DNA from: Paenibacillus sp. JJ-223
GTDB lineage: Bacteria; Bacillota; Bacilli; Paenibacillales; Paenibacillaceae
Direction: 5' to 3'
DNA: 64,000 nucleotides
NCBI RefSeq assembly: GCF_927798175.1
Contig: NZ_CAKMMP010000007.1
Location: 231,329-295,328 of the forward strand
Shown here: positions 61,871 through 64,000 of the stretch, one piece after another
How the letters are laid out: every line of letters begins with the position of its first letter
How positions within the stretch are numbered: position 1 is the stretch's first letter
Program-made: the position numbers and the translations under genes
Notes under the pieces: generated by a model
What the model saw: the letters and a program-made list of their open reading frames with translations, nothing else
The model's database searches: none
Told to the model about the DNA's origin: nothing

Positions 61871-61917
61871 AAAAACCCGAGCTGAAGCGAGATATACACG
61901 CTTCGGCTCGGGTTTTT
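61871..61917 (+). terminator. Terminator left from the solute-binding protein gene
   Basis: AAAACCCGAGC-T-GAAGCG, a 9-base loop, CGCTTC-G-GCTCGGGTTTTT; a strong intact terminator 30 bases after the pseudogene end. Confidence 0.9.
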
Positions 61918-62183
61918 CAGTGTAAATAGGGATCGCTCTCCCATGACCTATGGGTTCGCTTTGGTGAACAATCCAGTGCATTCTTACGAAGCTAAGCTAT
62001 GTAAGCATACATTGGCTTTTTAACTTTAAGGTCATTGATTAGCTATAGCTAACACTCCCATCAATCACGCAATGCTTTCGTCAATGTTGCATGAAGCTCC
62101 TAATATGTGAGTCACCACTCTCTTGATTTACTCGCTCCCTCGCTCCACCCTTTCATGCTCACACCGCTAAGTTCATCCTCCAC

Positions 62184-62495
62184 CTAGCTTTGGTCAGATT
62201 CATGCCCTTTCTCCACCAGCATCGACTGGCCTAATAAGGAAGCCGTTAGCTGTATACCATCTCGCAGTCCCTGCATGTACAACCATTCATTTTCTATACC
62301 TTTGCATACAATGTAACGATTCTCCCATTCAGCATACTCAGGTGTCTGTTCGATATCCTTGCCTGCAAACAAAACTACGAACGCTTCGTCGGTCTCCTCA
62401 CGTACACGACTCAGTTCAGGATCATGCTCGATCTGCACAGTCACCTCATCTAGCCTTGCCTGGATGGCCCGCTGCATCCACGGTGGAAAATCCAT
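62184..62495 (-). CDS. Hypothetical protein
   Basis: A 103-residue acidic helical protein ('MDFPPWMQRAIQARLDEVTV', 'IEQTPEYAEWENRYIVCKG', 'YMQGLRDGIQLTASLLGQSM'), resembling small proteins of Paenibacillus that follow Spo0E-like genes. Function unknown. ATG 62495 follows GGGGAGG. It is 30 bases after the frameshifted Spo0E-like gene on the same strand. The 61918-62183 stretch holds nothing I can identify. Confidence 0.65.
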   Translation of the reverse strand: MDFPPWMQRAIQARLDEVTVQIEHDPELSRVREETDEAFVVLFAGKDIEQTPEYAEWENRYIVCKGIENEWLYMQGLRDGIQLTASLLGQSMLVEKGHESDQS

Positions 62496-62524
62496 AGCTT
62501 TTCCTCCCCTACACATTATGTACT

Positions 62525-62715
62525 TCACTCATCATCGTACAACTCGGATGTCTCGCCCTTCATGTCACTAATTTGGGCCACCAGTTCATCAACCCTTCGA
62601 CTTTGTTTCTGAACCTCGGGGTTCTCCCATAACGGAATCGCTTGCTCAAGGATGCCTCTCCAAGCTGATTAAGCTTGCGCCGTTCCTCTTCCAATAAGTC
62701 AAGTAACCGGCTCAT
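62525..62715 (-). pseudogene. Frameshifted Spo0E-like small helical protein gene
   Basis: AGAGAGGTGGAGGT precedes ATG 62715 and the frame opens 'MSRLLDLLEEERRKLNQLGE'. The sensible continuation 'ILEQAIPLWENPEVQKQSRR' and 'VDELVAQISDMKGETSELYD' is in another frame, so one base is missing near 62655. The joined product, about 63 residues, resembles Spo0E-type aspartyl-phosphate phosphatases in helix pattern, though the SQxLD motif appears as 'SRRVD'. Assignment is tentative. Confidence 0.6.
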
Positions 62716-62877
62716 ACCTCCACCTCTCTGATGGGTTTAAACTGCATCATGTCTTATTATTGCTAGGCATGAGTAGTCATTTTTAATGCCATTATCTATA
62801 TCCAATGTTGTATACCAATACTTTCGTCTTATCTAAATTGTAAGATAAACCGTGATTGCTTTAATGCGGAAATCGAA

Positions 62878-62913
62878 TTAAAAATAAAAAACACCGATAT
62901 AAACCTTCGGTGT
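62878..62913 (-). terminator. Terminator downstream of the 63031-63614 gene remnant
   Basis: On the minus strand ACACCGA, a 9-base loop, TCGGTGT and TTTTTTATTTTT; lies about 115 bases past the remnant's stop. Confidence 0.85.
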
Positions 62914-63030
62914 AAAAACTCCGTACCTTATCTCTAAAACCACAATTTTTTCACGTTCTACATACATGTCTTTTATAACGCTTGCATTCAATAATAACTT
63001 TAAACTTGTTAGATGGAATTAATTCTTCCC

Positions 63031-63614
63031 TCACAACAACCATTCTTTAGCTAATTCTCTTACTTCATTTCTAAGTTCTTTCATTATCTTAGTAACATCT
63101 TCTACTCCCAAAAAAATCGATTGCCATATGACTGTATCTAATTCTATGGAGGCCGCCCACCAACAAGTCTCTATCCCTCTACGCGGATTTGGAACCAATA
63201 CATCTACTGCGTATCCTTCTCGCAATACGTAGAAACTGCGATGCACATATTCCGTGCATTACCACTAGCGCTACGTATTTTTGAAACTCTTCGTCATCAC
63301 AATTCCACAAATTCCATAATGTAAGTGTCCTTCGTATAATACTCTTAAGAACGTGAATGCATCCGAATAATGTGCATTCGAAATTAATGCTGATATTGAA
63401 CTGAAAGTAAAAAATTGGGCCATACTTAACTCTAACAATATTGTATGTCTCTTTGATTTGCATAGCCTTTATTGTTTTCAAGAATAGCAGAGTTTTGAAG
63501 AAGATTCTCCCTAATCTTATCAATTAATATTAGCCACTTATCTATCATATCATTTGTCCATTTTAATTGCTCTTCGTTTATCACTTCTGGGTATTTCCAG
63601 AATATCATTATCAT
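63031..63614 (-). pseudogene. Orphan AT-rich gene broken by two frameshifts
   Basis: Three overlapping frames appear to belong to one product: 'MIFWKYPEVINEEQLKWTND' with 'MIDKWLILIDKIRENLL' first, then 'RVKYGPIFYFQFNISINFEC' with 'DDEEFQKYVALVVMH', then 'RSFYVLREGYAVDVLVPNPR' with 'VEDVTKIMKELRNEVRELAK'. Frame changes fall near 63450 and 63245. The family is not recognised. AAGGATAATG precedes the first ATG. It directly follows the attC-like palindrome, as a cassette gene would. Confidence 0.5.
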
Positions 63615-63633
63615 TATCCTTGCAGGATTTAAT

Positions 63634-63731
63634 TCGCCTAACGTTCCCGTATTCGCGCCCCAGCGTATGCTGGGTGTTCGGCGACAGCAGACCCAGGGGG
63701 TATGCCGCAGCGTGAATATTATGTTAGGCGA
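63634..63731. repeat. attC-like palindromic recombination site
   Basis: The 98-base element starts TCGCCTAAC and ends GTTAGGCGA, containing GCCTAAC (63636-63642) and GTTAGGC (63723-63729), the R-box forms of integron attC sites. Inside these, GTATTCGCG (63649-63657) pairs with CGTGAATAT (63711-63719) like the L boxes. The centre holds a CCCAG/CTGGG hairpin at 63659-63674. GC content is well above the flanks. Confidence 0.6.
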
Positions 63732-63749
63732 TGCTCTCCTATGACGATT

Positions 63750-63971
63750 TCAAAATCTTATTCTTCTTATTCTACTGTTTCTTAATACTTCTTGTTGTAA
63801 CTTTTCAGTCTCACTCTTCTCTTTTTTAAACTTTTCTACGTCTGAAACAATTTCTTTAAGTAATCTATCAACTGCTATATATACAATTACAGCTGAATAC
63901 ACAAATAAATATTCAAAAGATAAAATATTTTTATTAGAGAGATATTGCGAAAACTTACTGTATGATTCCAT
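63750..63971 (-). CDS. Small membrane protein of unknown function
   Basis: A 73-residue protein with one membrane helix (about 19-37, 'FEYLFVYSAVIVYIAVDRLL') and a charged coiled-coil-like tail ('DVEKFKKEKSETEKLQQEVL'). AT-rich, with no clear ribosome binding site before the ATG and no recognised family. Its stop lies 19 bases before the attC-like element, the arrangement of a gene cassette. Confidence 0.5.
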   Translation of the reverse strand: MESYSKFSQYLSNKNILSFEYLFVYSAVIVYIAVDRLLKEIVSDVEKFKKEKSETEKLQQEVLRNSRIRRIRF

Positions 63972-64000
63972 TATTGAGTAACCAATTATTAGTGTGTAAA

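Overview
The window looks like a chromosomal segment of a low-to-moderate GC, spore-forming Firmicute, most likely Paenibacillus or a close relative. This is inferred from strong GGAGG-type ribosome binding sites, B. subtilis-like gene sets (yvaD/E/F-like trio, YfbM, CzcD, CcpA-type operators), an S-layer-homology anchored 5'-nucleotidase, a Spo0E-like remnant and many small stress, resistance and regulatory operons. No rRNA, tRNA, CRISPR array, prophage or complete insertion sequence is visible.

Region by region. 1-3.25 kb (minus): phosphoesterase, ABC-like ATPase and two tandem proteins that look like elongation factor G without its GTPase domain. 3.4-7.9 kb: glycosyltransferase plus phosphodiester glycosidase operon, radical SAM protein, DUF1877 and an acetyltransferase. 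8-10.8 kb: propeller-like protein, RNA polymerase alpha-CTD-like protein, histidine phosphatase and a formylglycine-enzyme-family protein. 11-15.1 kb: a complete HssRS-HrtAB haem sensing and efflux system. 16.3-17.5 kb: a CzcD zinc exporter with a consensus promoter followed by a 12-2-12 operator. 18-21.4 kb: internally duplicated protein and a GntR-ABC exporter operon whose regulator seems to start at AUA. 21.5-26.8 kb: ATP-grasp, acetyltransferase, two kinase-fold phosphotransferases and a FusB-type EF-G-binding resistance protein preceded by a leader peptide and a structured attenuator. 27.9-29.3 kb: membrane protein, TetR and SMR efflux protein. 29.4-32.4 kb: VanS/VanR-like two-component pair, divergent VanZ and two possible tiny membrane peptides. 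32.7-39.8 kb: a tiny hydrophobic protein, AraC, GrpB, hydrolase, HxlR with quinone-reductase-like enzyme, RarD, VOC and DUF6953. 40-50.7 kb: SLH-anchored 5'-nucleotidase, two chemoreceptors, PAF-acetylhydrolase-like lipase and a LytTR/DUF3021 pair. 50.7-56.5 kb: interrupted DUF3888-like gene, MarR remnant, xyloside utilisation locus (GH43, MFS, AraC), HIT and GNAT. 56.7-61.1 kb: beta-lactamase-fold hydrolase, MarR regulator and RidA plus FAD monooxygenase operon sharing an operator motif with the MarR promoter. 61.3-64 kb: decayed genes and an attC-like palindrome between small AT-rich orphan genes.

Two features tie the window together. First, a family of about 90-230 bp palindromic elements (MITE-like, at least seven full, partial or deleted copies between 25.7 and 59.1 kb) sits in intergenic gaps and in one case supplies a gene's stop codon. 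Second, much of the content concerns response to toxic compounds: haem, metal, fusidic acid-like, glycopeptide-like, quaternary-amine and possible rifamycin-like chemistry, each with its own adjacent regulator or attenuator. The most interesting candidates are the fusB attenuator, the attC-like cassette junction, the EF-G-like tandem pair, the AUA-start GntR gene and the repeat family. All functional assignments are from reading the sequence and family memory; no database search was run.
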